The notes under the pieces: generated by a model
Told to the model about the DNA's origin: nothing
The model's database searches: none
The model's input: only the letters and a program-made list of their open reading frames with translations
In this document: positions 51,102 to 59,789 of the stretch, in pieces
Position numbering within the stretch: position 1 is the stretch's first letter
Layout: each line of letters starts with the position of its first letter
Made by a program: the position numbers and the translations under genes
DNA from: DATAEG01 sp051001975
GTDB lineage: Bacteria > Actinomycetota > Actinomycetes > Mycobacteriales > Jatrophihabitantaceae
Direction of reading: 5' to 3'
Assembly: GCA_051001975.1 (NCBI GenBank)
Contig: JBPCMU010000076.1
Span: 11,404-75,403 of the forward strand
DNA length: 64,000 nt

Positions 51102-51253
51102 ACGAGCGGCTGGTCGGCCTGGACACCACCGATCCCCCGCAAGCCGATGTGGCCAGACTGCTGTCCTCGATGCTCGTCGACGCCGAACGGCTGCTGCATG
51201 AGGTGGACGTGCAGCACGGCTCCCACGCCGCGGCCGTAACCCCGGGCGGGTAG
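51098..51253 (+). CDS. Small ORF, probably the shifted C-terminus of the FUSC gene
   Basis: This 51-residue frame starts at a GTG overlapping the FUSC stop (GTGA). It reads MNERLVGLDTTDPPQAD and continues as a helix. Its composition and position fit a continuation of the FUSC helical tail in the next frame (VELVNERL), so a frameshift is as likely as a separate gene. Confidence 0.4.
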   Translation: MNERLVGLDTTDPPQADVARLLSSMLVDAERLLHEVDVQHGSHAAAVTPGG

Positions 51254-51259
51254 ACCGGC

Positions 51260-52282
51260 TCAGCGCAGGATGAAGCCCGTCCCGAGATCATCCGCCGGGT
51301 CGAGATAGAAGGTGCTCTCCGCGGTCCGGAACGCCATCCCGTCGATCGCTGTCGCCACCACATCGCGGGCACCGTCGTTACTCGTCGAGAGGACGCGCCC
51401 GGTGAACGTGGTTCCGATGATGGAGTCGTGGATCAGTACCTGGCCGACTGCCAGCCGACCTTCGCCGCTGAGCAAGGCAAGCCGCGCCGAGGTGCCGGAA
51501 CCGCAGGGCGACCTGTCGACCTCACCGTCGGCGAAGACGGTGACGTTGCGCTGATGCGGGCCGGTCGACGTCGGCGCGAGATCGTCGAAGAGGATCGTGC
51601 CGTAGATACCGTCCAGGCGCGGGTCGCTCGGATGCCGGGCCCACTCGGTGGCATTCAGCGCCCACTTGATCTCGCGCCCGACACCGATGAGCTCCGCGTA
51701 GTGCTCCGGGGTCACGCTGAGGCCGAGGTCCGCGGCGCGCACCGAAGCGTAGATCGCTCCGCCGTAGCTCACGTCTGCCTGCACCGCGCCGCGGCCGGTC
51801 GCCACCTCGATACCGCGACCGAGCACATAGGAGTCGATGTTGTGGAAGCTGACCCCGGTCACCGCGCCTGCCGTGCAGGTGACCCGGGCGGTGACCCGGC
51901 CGGACGGCACGTCCATCACGACATCGGTGTCCCCGTCCGGCTGCGACTCGACCCGACCGCTGGCCACCGCCCATGCGCCCAACGCGATCGTGCCGTGCCC
52001 GCAGGCCGTCGAATAGCCGTCCTTGTGCCAGAACAGTGCGCCGAAATGTGCACCCGCGTCGTCGGGTGGGACCACGAAGCAGCCGTACATGTCGGCGTGA
52101 CCACGTGGCTCTCGGACCAGCAGTTCGCGCACGGCGTCGATCTCGGGCGATGCCGTCGCGGTGGCGCGCCGCTGAAGCACGGTGTCCCCGGCCGGTGTCG
52201 GCGCCCCGGAGATGACGATCCGGAACGGCTCCCCCGCGGTGTGGTAGTCGGTGGTCCGGATCGGTCCGATCGCCAGGCTCAC
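51260..52282 (-). CDS. Proline racemase-family enzyme (racemase/epimerase type)
   Basis: This 340-residue protein has both catalytic cysteines of the family, C94 in STACGHGT and C260 in DRSPCGSGTSARLAL. Enzymes with the Cys pair are proline racemase or 4-hydroxyproline 2-epimerase, whereas trans-3-hydroxyproline dehydratases lack one. Substrate among these is unresolved. Start GTG 52282 overlaps the upstream yczE-like stop by 4 bp, so the two are co-translated. Confidence 0.85.
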   Translation of the reverse strand: MSLAIGPIRTTDYHTAGEPFRIVISGAPTPAGDTVLQRRATATASPEIDAVRELLVREPRGHADMYGCFVVPPDDAGAHFGALFWHKDGYSTACGHGTIALGAWAVASGRVESQPDGDTDVVMDVPSGRVTARVTCTAGAVTGVSFHNIDSYVLGRGIEVATGRGAVQADVSYGGAIYASVRAADLGLSVTPEHYAELIGVGREIKWALNATEWARHPSDPRLDGIYGTILFDDLAPTSTGPHQRNVTVFADGEVDRSPCGSGTSARLALLSGEGRLAVGQVLIHDSIIGTTFTGRVLSTSNDGARDVVATAIDGMAFRTAESTFYLDPADDLGTGFILR

Positions 52283-52920
52283 CGTTGCCCGGCCAATGCG
52301 TCGACCGGATCGCCCCGGCGCAGCCTGACCCGGGACGTCGGCAGCCTGCCGAAGAGCTTCAACGAGAGTTGACTGGCCGGACCGATGCATAGGGCGAAGG
52401 CCACCGTGCCGAAGCCGATATTGCCACCCAGCACCCAGCCCACCGCGAGCACGGTCATCTCGAGGCCAGTCCGGGTCAGCCGGATCGACCAGCCGGTGCG
52501 GTGCGCCAACCCGGTCATCAGGCCGTCCCGCGGGCCTGGGCCCATGCCGACCGAGATGTACATTCCCGTGGCCAGTCCGCACGCCGCGATCCCGGCGACG
52601 GTGAAGGTGATCCGGGTGGCGAGCAGATGCGGGGTGGGCAGCACATCCAGGAAGGCGTTCAGGCTCAGTCCGATCAGTAGGACGTTGCTGATCGTGCCGA
52701 ACCCCGGTCGCTCGCGCAGCGGGATCCAGCCCAGCAGCACGATGGCGCCGACGATGATGACCACCACGCCCAGCGAGATGTCGATGCGCTTGGACAGACC
52801 CTGGTGGAACACATCCCATGGATCGAGCCCGAGGCGGCCACGCACCATCAGCGCGCTGGACAGGCCGTAGATGATCAGACCGATCCACATCTGGACCACC
52901 CGAAGGCCGGTTGCACGCAC
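52279..52920 (-). CDS. YczE/YitT-like membrane protein
   Basis: This 213-residue protein has five hydrophobic helices. The start MWIGLIIYGLSSALMVRGRLGLDPWDVF matches YczE, and GMGPGPRDGLMTGLAHRTGWSIR is the family signature. In actinobacteria and other groups, YczE genes sit beside MocR regulators of the YczR type, as here. The biochemical role is unknown; it is coupled to the racemase gene. Confidence 0.88.
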   Translation of the reverse strand: MRATGLRVVQMWIGLIIYGLSSALMVRGRLGLDPWDVFHQGLSKRIDISLGVVVIIVGAIVLLGWIPLRERPGFGTISNVLLIGLSLNAFLDVLPTPHLLATRITFTVAGIAACGLATGMYISVGMGPGPRDGLMTGLAHRTGWSIRLTRTGLEMTVLAVGWVLGGNIGFGTVAFALCIGPASQLSLKLFGRLPTSRVRLRRGDPVDALAGQR

Positions 52921-52974
52921 GATTCACCATGCTGCCTGGTGCGGCAGTGAAACGCGCGAGCCAGCGATCCGGAA

Positions 52975-52998
52975 ATGGTCTGGTCCGAACCAGACCAT
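52975..52998. promoter_or_regulatory. Perfect 10-bp inverted repeat, candidate MocR operator
   Basis: ATGGTCTGGT (52975-52984) and ACCAGACCAT (52989-52998) are exact inverted repeats with a CCGA centre, between yczE (minus) and the MocR gene (plus). The half-site TGGTCTGG recurs in looser form downstream (TGGTGGCA, TGGCCTGG) up to the MocR start. MocR regulators bind paired half-sites in their own divergent promoter. Confidence 0.65.
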
Positions 52999-53017
52999 CT
53001 GGTGGCAGAGTGGCCTG

Positions 53018-54484
53018 GTGCCCGCCTTCTCCAGGATCAGTGGCCGCGCCACCACCGCGCTGCTGCCCGCCCTCGCCGACGCCCGCGGACCCCGCTATTC
53101 CGCCCTGGCCGGTGCGCTCGCCGGACTGATCCTCGACGGCCGGATCGCTCCAGCCACCCGGCTGCCGTCCGAACGCGAACTGGCGGCCAGCCTGCACGTC
53201 TCCCGGGCGACCGTCACCGCCGCCTATGACGTGCTCCGCGAGCAGAGCTTCCTCAGCAGCCGCAGTGGTTCGGGCAGTGTGGCGACCTTGCCACCCAGTG
53301 CCACGCTGCGGGCCGGCTCGGCGCGGTGGATCGCCCCTGGCGCGCGCCGCGACGGCCAGCTTCCCGCGGACGTCATCGACCTGACCTGCGCAACGCTGCC
53401 GGCGCCGGCCGATCACCTGGCTGACGCCGTCGCCGTCGCGGCCGCCGAGTTGCCCGAGCACGCCGAGGGCGAAGGTTACGAGCCGGTCGGCCTGCCTGCC
53501 TTGCGCGCGGCCGTGGCGGCTCGCTTCGAGCAGCGCGGTCTGCCCACCACTCCCGATCAGATCCTGATCACCAACGGTGCGCTGCACGGCACGGATCTGG
53601 TGCTGCGCTTGCTGGTCGGCGCCGGCGACCGGGTGCTGACCGAGCTGCCCACCTACTCGGGGCTGCTCGACGCGGTGCGCGGGTCGGGTACCCGACTTGT
53701 TCCGGTGCCGATGTCGCCGGACGGCGGGTGGCAGGTCCAGGCGATGACCGCCGCGCTGCGGCAGAGCGCTCCGCAGCTGGCATTACTGATCCCGGACTAC
53801 CAGAATCCGACCGGTGCGCTCATCCCCGAGTCCGACCGTCGTGAGGTGTTGCAGGCGGCCCGGCGGGTGGGCACCACCGTCGTCGTCGACGAGTCGTTCG
53901 TGGACCTCTCGATGAACCCTGGCGCGACCTCGGTGCCGCCGACCGCCCTGCTGGACCGGTCGGTGATCACCGTCGGCTCGATGTCGAAACCGTTCTGGGG
54001 TGGGCTGCGCACCGGCTGGGTGCGAGCCTCCGCCGAGATGATCAGCAGGCTGGCCGCGGTACGTGCCGGGATCGACATGGGCGGCTCCATCCTCGATCAG
54101 CTGGTCGCCACCGCCGTCTTCCCGCACCTGGACGAGATCGCGGCACACCGCCGGGCCGAGTTGCGACCGAGGCGTGACGCGCTGGTCGCCGCCGTTGCCG
54201 CCCGGCTGCCCGGCTGGCGCACCCGCGTCCCGGACGGCGGATTGGCACTATGGATCGAATTGGACGCCGCGCTGTCCACACCGCTGTCGATGACGGCGCC
54301 GCAGTTCGGCGTGCGGATCGTGCCGGGTTCGCGCTTCGGCGTTGACGGCACGCTGGAGCGGTTCCTGCGGCTGCCCTACACGCTGGCCGAACCGGTGTTG
54401 ACGCAAGCCGTCGATCGCATCGCGTCAGCGTGGGAGTCGCTCGACTCGCGGGCCACCGGCTACACCCCGCTCATCGTCGCTTAA
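53018..54484 (+). CDS. MocR-family regulator (GntR HTH-aminotransferase), YczR-like
   Basis: This 488-residue protein has an N-terminal GntR winged helix (~20-85: RLPSERELAASLHVSRATVTAAYDVL without the break shown as SRATV) and an aminotransferase class I domain (~130-480) with TVGSMSKPFWGG, the PLP Lys near 323. GTG 53018 follows TGGCCTG. It is divergent from yczE, the classical YczR partner, across a perfect palindrome. PLP or an amino-compound is the likely effector. Confidence 0.88.
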   Translation: MPAFSRISGRATTALLPALADARGPRYSALAGALAGLILDGRIAPATRLPSERELAASLHVSRATVTAAYDVLREQSFLSSRSGSGSVATLPPSATLRAGSARWIAPGARRDGQLPADVIDLTCATLPAPADHLADAVAVAAAELPEHAEGEGYEPVGLPALRAAVAARFEQRGLPTTPDQILITNGALHGTDLVLRLLVGAGDRVLTELPTYSGLLDAVRGSGTRLVPVPMSPDGGWQVQAMTAALRQSAPQLALLIPDYQNPTGALIPESDRREVLQAARRVGTTVVVDESFVDLSMNPGATSVPPTALLDRSVITVGSMSKPFWGGLRTGWVRASAEMISRLAAVRAGIDMGGSILDQLVATAVFPHLDEIAAHRRAELRPRRDALVAAVAARLPGWRTRVPDGGLALWIELDAALSTPLSMTAPQFGVRIVPGSRFGVDGTLERFLRLPYTLAEPVLTQAVDRIASAWESLDSRATGYTPLIVA

Positions 54485-54943
54485 GGCCCTTCCCGTTTCC
54501 TGAACGCGCCAGCCGGCAAGCATCCGAGCTGGCCTCGTCGAACGGGAGGGTGTCGAGTTCGAACGCGAGGTTGTCGCGGTCGAGCGGGAGCTTTCGATCA
54601 AGTTCATCGGCGTGTCGCGACGAAAAGCTCCCTCTCGGCACTAGGAAGCGGCCCGACAACAGACCCCGACAGCCCAACCCGAGTACCCAACCACCCCTCG
54701 TCGGTGCCGCCCGAAATCCAGCCACGCCGGAACACCACCCGAATCACCAGACCGCACCACGGTGCCGGCTCGAGCCCACCACGCGATGAGCGCTCGCGCG
54801 AAGAGAGCAGATCGCCCGCGCGAGCGCCAGCGAGCTTGCGGCCGAGCGGAGCGAGGGGTTCGGCTCAGAGTGGGCCCGAGCTTGCGAGGGTCCGCGAGGA
54901 ACCGACAAAGCGATCAGTAAACACAGCGATCGTGAGACAGCGA
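54485..54943. other. Gene-free gap with a hairpin and short repeats
   Basis: The 459 bp between the MocR gene and the malic enzyme gene hold no convincing coding frame. GGGAGCTTT (54586-54594) pairs with AAAGCTCCC (54624-54632) in a long-loop hairpin that could end transcription from either side. Near the right end, the phrase AGCGATC appears three times within about 45 bp (54909-54950), just after the malic enzyme 3' end. Confidence 0.4.
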
Positions 54944-56092
54944 TCATGTGACGACAGCGGCCACTGCGGCTGAGACGGCGGGAACGACGCGTGGGTCGAA
55001 GGCGGTCGGCAGGATGTAGTCGGCGCGCAGATCGTCGCTGACGATGTTGCTCAATGCCGATGCGGCGGCGAGCTTCATCTCCTCGGTGATGGCCCGGGCG
55101 CCGGCGTCGAAGGCGCCCCTGAACACACCAGGAAACGCCAGCACGTTGTTGATCTGGTTCGGGAAGTCGCTGCGCCCCGTGGCCACCACGGCGGCGTGCC
55201 GCGCGGCCACGACCGGGTCGATCTCGGGTCGCGGGTTGGCCAACGCGAAGACGATCGCGTTCGGCGCCATCGCGGCGATGCTCTCCTCCGCCACTGCGCC
55301 GGCGCTCACGCCGAGGAACACGTCCGCGCCGACCAGTGCCTCCGCGATCGTCCCCGAGTGCCCGGCGATGTTGGTCGTCGTGGCCAGCATCGACTTGACG
55401 TCGGTGAGGTCAGGACGAGCGCTGTGCACTATGCCGCGCGAGTCGGCCACCGCGATGTCACCGATGCCCGCGGCCAACAGCATCGCGGTACACGCCACCC
55501 CGGCAGCTCCGGCACCCGAGACGACCATTCGCAGGTCCCCCAGCGAGCGTCCGGTCACCCGTGCCGCGTTCCGCAGCGCGGCGAGCACGACGATGGCCGT
55601 GCCGTGCTGATCGTCGTGCATGACCGGGATGGACAACCGATCGATCAGCCGTCGCTCGATCTCGAAGCAGCGCGGCGCACTGATGTCCTCGAGGTTGATT
55701 CCGCCGAAGGACGGGGCGAGGCGCACGACGGTCTCGACGATCTCGTCGACATCGCGGGTATCGAGCACGATCGGCACGGCGTTGATCCCGGCGAACTCGG
55801 CGAACAGACCGGCCTTGCCCTCCATCACCGGTAATGCGGCCGCCGGCCCGATGTCGCCCAACCCGAGCACCGCGGTGCCGTCGCTGACGACCGCCACCAG
55901 GCGACCCCGCCAGGTGTAGCGATCGGCCAACGTCGGGTCGGCGGCGATCGCGCTGCTCACCGCGGCGACCCCCGGCGTGTACGCGATCGACAGCGCCTCC
56001 CGGGAGTTCAACGGCATCGTCGATCGCACGGCGAGTTTGCCGCCCTCGTGCGCCTGGAAGATTGCATCGTTCTCGGCGTTAGTGCTCGACAC
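54944..56092 (-). CDS. NAD(P)-dependent malic enzyme
   Basis: This 382-residue protein of the short malic enzyme group has AYTPGVAAVS, DISAPRCFEIERRL, PVMHDDQHGTAIV (metal and substrate site) and a Rossmann VSGAGAAGVACTAM. It decarboxylates malate to pyruvate, yielding reducing power. Start GTG 56092 lies behind a strong GAGGAGG; the longer open frame upstream crosses another gene in antisense and is rejected. Confidence 0.92.
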   Translation of the reverse strand: MSSTNAENDAIFQAHEGGKLAVRSTMPLNSREALSIAYTPGVAAVSSAIAADPTLADRYTWRGRLVAVVSDGTAVLGLGDIGPAAALPVMEGKAGLFAEFAGINAVPIVLDTRDVDEIVETVVRLAPSFGGINLEDISAPRCFEIERRLIDRLSIPVMHDDQHGTAIVVLAALRNAARVTGRSLGDLRMVVSGAGAAGVACTAMLLAAGIGDIAVADSRGIVHSARPDLTDVKSMLATTTNIAGHSGTIAEALVGADVFLGVSAGAVAEESIAAMAPNAIVFALANPRPEIDPVVAARHAAVVATGRSDFPNQINNVLAFPGVFRGAFDAGARAITEEMKLAAASALSNIVSDDLRADYILPTAFDPRVVPAVSAAVAAVVT

Positions 56093-56200
56093 TGGTGCCT
56101 CCTCGATGACCGGCCCGCAGTCTGGCACGCGAGCGGCACGCTCAGCAGTGACGCGGCTTACCACCCGGATCGGCGCCGACCGCCGCGATAGGGTCGCCCG

Positions 56201-56809
56201 ATGCCCGGCCCGCAGTCCGAGACGTTGCCTTCCGACACGCAGCTGTGGCTCATCCGCCACGGCGAGACCGAGTGGAGCGCCTCGGGCCGGCACACCGGAC
56301 GCACGGACGTCGACCTGACCGAACGCGGAGTCGCGCAAGCCGAAGCACTGCGCGGGATGCTGGTCGGCATCGAGCCCGCCCTGGTGCTGGTCAGCCCGCG
56401 GTTGCGCGCGCAGCGCACCGCGAAACTCGCCGGGTTCCCTGACGCGCAGATTCGCCCCGATCTCGCCGAGTGGGACTACGGCGACTACGAGGGCCTGACC
56501 ACTTCGCAGATCGAACGGTCCGATCCGGGGTGGACGATCTGGACCGGCCGGGTCCCCGGCGGTGAGTCCGTGCACCGGGTGACCGTCCGCGCGGATGCCG
56601 TCCTTGCCGAGGCCGTCGCATCGCTGGCGACCGGGCCGGTGCTGCTGTTCGGCCACGGGCACATCAATCGAGCGCTGGCGGCTCGCTGGATCCGTCGGCC
56701 GCTGACCTCCGGCGGCGATTTCGCGCTGGGCACGGCAGCACCATGCCTGCTCGGCGTGGAACACTCACAGCCGGTCGTGGTCCGGTGGAATCTGCCCAAT
56801 CCGGCCTGA
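56201..56809 (+). CDS. Histidine phosphatase (phosphoglycerate mutase-like)
   Basis: This 202-residue protein has the LIRHGETEWS catalytic motif near 23 and the second His in LLFGHGHINRAL. The fold hydrolyses phosphoesters, with substrates from sugar phosphates to nucleotides; none is indicated here. It is divergent from malic enzyme and 28 bp ahead of the anti-sigma gene. Confidence 0.88.
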   Translation: MPGPQSETLPSDTQLWLIRHGETEWSASGRHTGRTDVDLTERGVAQAEALRGMLVGIEPALVLVSPRLRAQRTAKLAGFPDAQIRPDLAEWDYGDYEGLTTSQIERSDPGWTIWTGRVPGGESVHRVTVRADAVLAEAVASLATGPVLLFGHGHINRALAARWIRRPLTSGGDFALGTAAPCLLGVEHSQPVVVRWNLPNPA

Positions 56810-56837
56810 CCCCGCGTACCAAGAGGAAAGGACGACC

Positions 56838-57254
56838 GTGGAGACCGCGAACGTAACCCCGCAGCCGGAGACAACCACTCCGGAGACAGTGCAGTTGAGC
56901 GTTCCGGCGCACCCGGCGTATCTCGGTCTGGTCCGCACCGCGACCGCCGGCGTCGGTGCACGCCTCGACCTCACCATCGACGAGATCGAGGACCTGCGGC
57001 TGGCCGCCGACGAGGCGGGCTCCCTCGTCCTCGCACACGCCGTCGAGGGCAGCAACCTGGACGTCCGGTTCACACTTGCCGCCGAGCGGTTGACCATCGG
57101 CTTCTCCGCCAGGACCACCTCGACCACCCCGCCCGACGAGCAGAGTTTCGGTTGGACGGTGCTCGCCGCCCTGGCCGGTGAAGTGCGTGCGGATCTCTCC
57201 GACGGGCGACTGCTCATCGAGCTCGGGCACGTGCGCGCCGCCCGTTCGGCGTAG
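56838..57254 (+). CDS. RsbW/UsfX-like anti-sigma factor
   Basis: This 138-residue protein has a histidine-kinase-like ATPase fold (IDEIEDLRLAADEAGSLVL helix with the N-box replaced by acidic residues) and lies directly upstream of SigF. In mycobacteria UsfX binds and holds SigF. The first ~25 residues are a Thr/Pro-rich tail. The gap to sigF is 9 bp, so they form an operon. Confidence 0.88.
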   Translation: METANVTPQPETTTPETVQLSVPAHPAYLGLVRTATAGVGARLDLTIDEIEDLRLAADEAGSLVLAHAVEGSNLDVRFTLAAERLTIGFSARTTSTTPPDEQSFGWTVLAALAGEVRADLSDGRLLIELGHVRAARSA

Positions 57255-57263
57255 GGAGCCGGA

Positions 57264-58064
57264 GTGACCGAGCCGACCCCCACCCCCCAGCCCGACGCGC
57301 CCACCGAGCGTGAGCTGCAGCGCGCCCAGGCCCGGGTGCTGTTCGCCGAGTTCGCCGCCTGCCCGCCCGACGACCCGCGCCGCGCTGCGCTGCGGGACCG
57401 GCTCGTCGCCATGCACCTGCCCATCGTCGAGTACGTCGCCCGCCGCTTCTACGGCAGAGGCGAACCGCTGTCCGATCTCATCCAGGTGGGATCGATCGGC
57501 CTCATCAACGCCGTAGATCGGTTCGAGCCGGAACGCGGTCTCGAATTCACCTCCTACGCCACCCCGACGATCGTCGGCGAGATCAAGCGGCACTTCCGGG
57601 ACAAAGGCTGGATGGTCCGGGTGCCGCGTCGTCTGCAGGAGCTGCGCGGCGCGATGTCGGCCACCACGTCGGAACTGAACCAGCAGCTCGGCCGGGCGCC
57701 GACCGTCTCCGAGTTGGCCAAGCGACTGGATGCCCGCGAGGACGAGATCGTCGAGGCCCTCGAGTCGGGCAATGCCTACTCGCCTATGTCGATCGAGGCG
57801 CAGACCGACCCGGAGACGGGCTGGTCGCTGGGCGACACGTTGGGCACCACGGATGCGGCCTTCGACCGCGTCGAGTACCGAGAGTCGCTGAAGCCACTGC
57901 TCGCCGAACTCGGCGAGCGAGAGCGGACGATCCTGATGCTGCGTTTCTTCGAGAACAAGACGCAGTCGCAGATCGCCGAGCAGGTTGGACTCTCGCAGAT
58001 GCACGTCTCGCGGTTGCTGGCCCGCACCCTCGGCGAACTGCGCGAGAAGCTCGCCGCGGACTGA
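57264..58064 (+). CDS. sigF: SigF/SigB-type alternative sigma factor
   Basis: This 266-residue sigma-70 group 3 protein has region 2 (DLIQVGSIGLINAVDRFEPERG, FTSYATPTIVGEIKRHF), region 3, and region 4 (RERTILMLRFFENKTQSQ, GLSQMHVSRLLAR). It directs the general stress response of actinobacteria under control of the upstream anti-sigma factor. GTG 57264. Confidence 0.93.
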   Translation: MTEPTPTPQPDAPTERELQRAQARVLFAEFAACPPDDPRRAALRDRLVAMHLPIVEYVARRFYGRGEPLSDLIQVGSIGLINAVDRFEPERGLEFTSYATPTIVGEIKRHFRDKGWMVRVPRRLQELRGAMSATTSELNQQLGRAPTVSELAKRLDAREDEIVEALESGNAYSPMSIEAQTDPETGWSLGDTLGTTDAAFDRVEYRESLKPLLAELGERERTILMLRFFENKTQSQIAEQVGLSQMHVSRLLARTLGELREKLAAD

Positions 58065-58115
58065 CACGCTGCCGCGCCGTTGACCCAACCACCAGCGGGC
58101 GGTAGATGTACTGGA

Positions 58116-59081
58116 ATGCTGGCCATTCGTGCCGATCGCGCATTCGACGGCAGCGCTTTCGTGCCGGCCGCGACCGTGCTGGTCGACGGCGCTCGCATCC
58201 TGTCGGCTTCCTCCGGGGCGGCCGACCTCCCGGACGGTTGTGAGCTGCGCGAGTACCCCGGGTGCACCGTGCTGCCCGGACTGATCGACGCGCACGTCCA
58301 CCTGGTGGCCGACAGCGCCGACGCTGCGCTGGATCGCGTCGCCGGGTACTCCGATGCCGGACTCGATGCGGTGATGACCGATAGTCTGCGGCGCAGCCTG
58401 GCCGCGGGAGTGACCACCGTGCGCGACCTGGGCGATCGCCAGTTCAGTGCCCTGCTGCGCCGCGACCCGCAATCGGCGGTCGGCCATGGCGACGGCCTGC
58501 CGATCACCGCACACGCCCACGCGCTCGCCGCGGTGGAACAAGCACTGCGCGCAGGGGTGGACGGCATCGAGCACTGCTCGTGTCTGACCGAGCACGGACC
58601 GCAGATCACCGACGACCTGCTCGACCGCCTGGCGGCGAGCGAGATCGTGGTCGGCGGAGCACTGGGTTCCCTCAAGGAAGGATTCGTCAACCCGGGTGCA
58701 CAGGCCCTGGCCACCATGCAGCGGATGGGCACCACACCGGAGCAGTTCATCGTCACGCTCCGGGAGAGCACCGCGCGGATGCTGCGCGCCGGCGTCCGGC
58801 TCATCGCGAGCACGGACGCCGGGATCTCCGCGCACAAGCCGCACGGCTCGGTGCATCGGGCGGTGTCGGATCTCGTCGATGCCGGCGCGTCGGTCGAGTC
58901 CGCTGTGGCGGCGGCGACCTCGGGGTCGGCAGAGGCCTGCGGGTTGGCCGATCGGAAAGGGAGGCTGCGCGAGGGCTTCGACGCCGACCTACTCATCGTC
59001 GACGGAGACCTGTCTACCGACGTCGCGGCGCTCGCCGCCGTCCGGTCGGTGGTGTTGCGCGGATGCGAGGTGCCGGCCTGA
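58116..59081 (+). CDS. Amidohydrolase, apparently missing an internal segment
   Basis: This 321-residue amidohydrolase has LIDAHVHL (metal His pair) near 55 and, later, PITAHAHALAAV and GIEHCSCL, then the catalytic Asp in IASTDAGISAHKPHG. After GVTTVRDLGDRQF and RRDP near 118, the usual ~75 residues with the VKVMASGG stretch (metal-bridging Lys) are absent, and the frame jumps straight to the HAHA strand. The family norm is near 390-400 residues. The frame is intact, so the protein may be made but inactive. Start ATG 58116. Confidence 0.8.
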   Translation: MLAIRADRAFDGSAFVPAATVLVDGARILSASSGAADLPDGCELREYPGCTVLPGLIDAHVHLVADSADAALDRVAGYSDAGLDAVMTDSLRRSLAAGVTTVRDLGDRQFSALLRRDPQSAVGHGDGLPITAHAHALAAVEQALRAGVDGIEHCSCLTEHGPQITDDLLDRLAASEIVVGGALGSLKEGFVNPGAQALATMQRMGTTPEQFIVTLRESTARMLRAGVRLIASTDAGISAHKPHGSVHRAVSDLVDAGASVESAVAAATSGSAEACGLADRKGRLREGFDADLLIVDGDLSTDVAALAAVRSVVLRGCEVPA

Positions 59082-59118
59082 ACGGGTCACCCCGAGCGGC
59101 CCAGACGCTGCCTGCGTA

Positions 59119-59140
59119 AGTACTGCCGTTCGGCAGTGCT
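59119..59140. terminator. Hairpin after the amidohydrolase gene
   Basis: AGTACTGCCG (59119-59128) pairs with CGGCAGTGCT (59131-59140) with one mismatch and a 2-nt loop. It lies 38 bp after the stop codon and ahead of the ECF sigma gene, whose own promoter probably lies in the AT-richer stretch at about 59150-59270. Confidence 0.5.
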
Positions 59141-59280
59141 GAACTCCATGTCGGTTCCTTCCTCAGATTGTCTGCTAGTCACTTCCACCTCACTCGAAGT
59201 CAAGGAATCCAGGTCCTACCCCAACAACACGCAATCGCCGAGCGTTACAGAGTGGGAAGCTCACCGCAGGAAAGGGCACC

Positions 59281-59772
59281 GTGGACTTCGAGACCTACGC
59301 AACGCAGTCGCGTCAGCGGCTATTGCGACTCGCCGTGGTCCTCACCGACGATCCGGAACTGGCACAGGACGTCGTTCAGGACGTCCTGCTTAAGGCGCAG
59401 CAACGCTGGCCGACGATCGGCGCGCTGGATCAGTCGCACGCCTACGTTCGGCGGATGATCGTCAACGAAGTCGTCTCCTGGCGCCGCAAGTGGGGCCGGA
59501 TCGAAGCCCGACCTGACGAGCGGTTGGACCGGCAGGTACCCGATCAGACCGACGCGATCGACAGTCGCGACGCCATCCTGCGCGAGCTCGCCCTGCTACC
59601 GGCCCGGCAACGCGCCGCGGTCGTGATGCGCTACTTCGAGGACATGTCCGACGTCGAGATCGCCGCGGTGCTCGACTGCCGACCGGCAACCGCCCGGGGA
59701 CTACTGCACCGGGCCCTTAAAGCGCTGCGCGTGGATCTCGAATCACGCGCCGTCGCCGAAGCACATCGTTGA
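59281..59772 (+). CDS. ECF sigma factor, SigE family
   Basis: This 163-residue two-domain sigma factor has region 2 (LAVVLTDDPELAQDVVQDVL, SYVRRMIVNEVVSWRRK-like) and region 4 (LARQRAAVVMRYFEDMSDVE, DCRPATARGLLHRALKAL). It lacks region 3, as in ECF factors. GTG 59281 is the start. The next gene begins 17 bp later and probably encodes its membrane partner. Confidence 0.9.
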   Translation: MDFETYATQSRQRLLRLAVVLTDDPELAQDVVQDVLLKAQQRWPTIGALDQSHAYVRRMIVNEVVSWRRKWGRIEARPDERLDRQVPDQTDAIDSRDAILRELALLPARQRAAVVMRYFEDMSDVEIAAVLDCRPATARGLLHRALKALRVDLESRAVAEAHR

Positions 59773-59789
59773 TCACCAGAGGAGCCACC

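Noticed and set aside
54471..54789. Small frames between the MocR and malic enzyme genes
   Set aside because: Low-complexity content with open frames on both strands; a hairpin and short repeats explain the stretch better.
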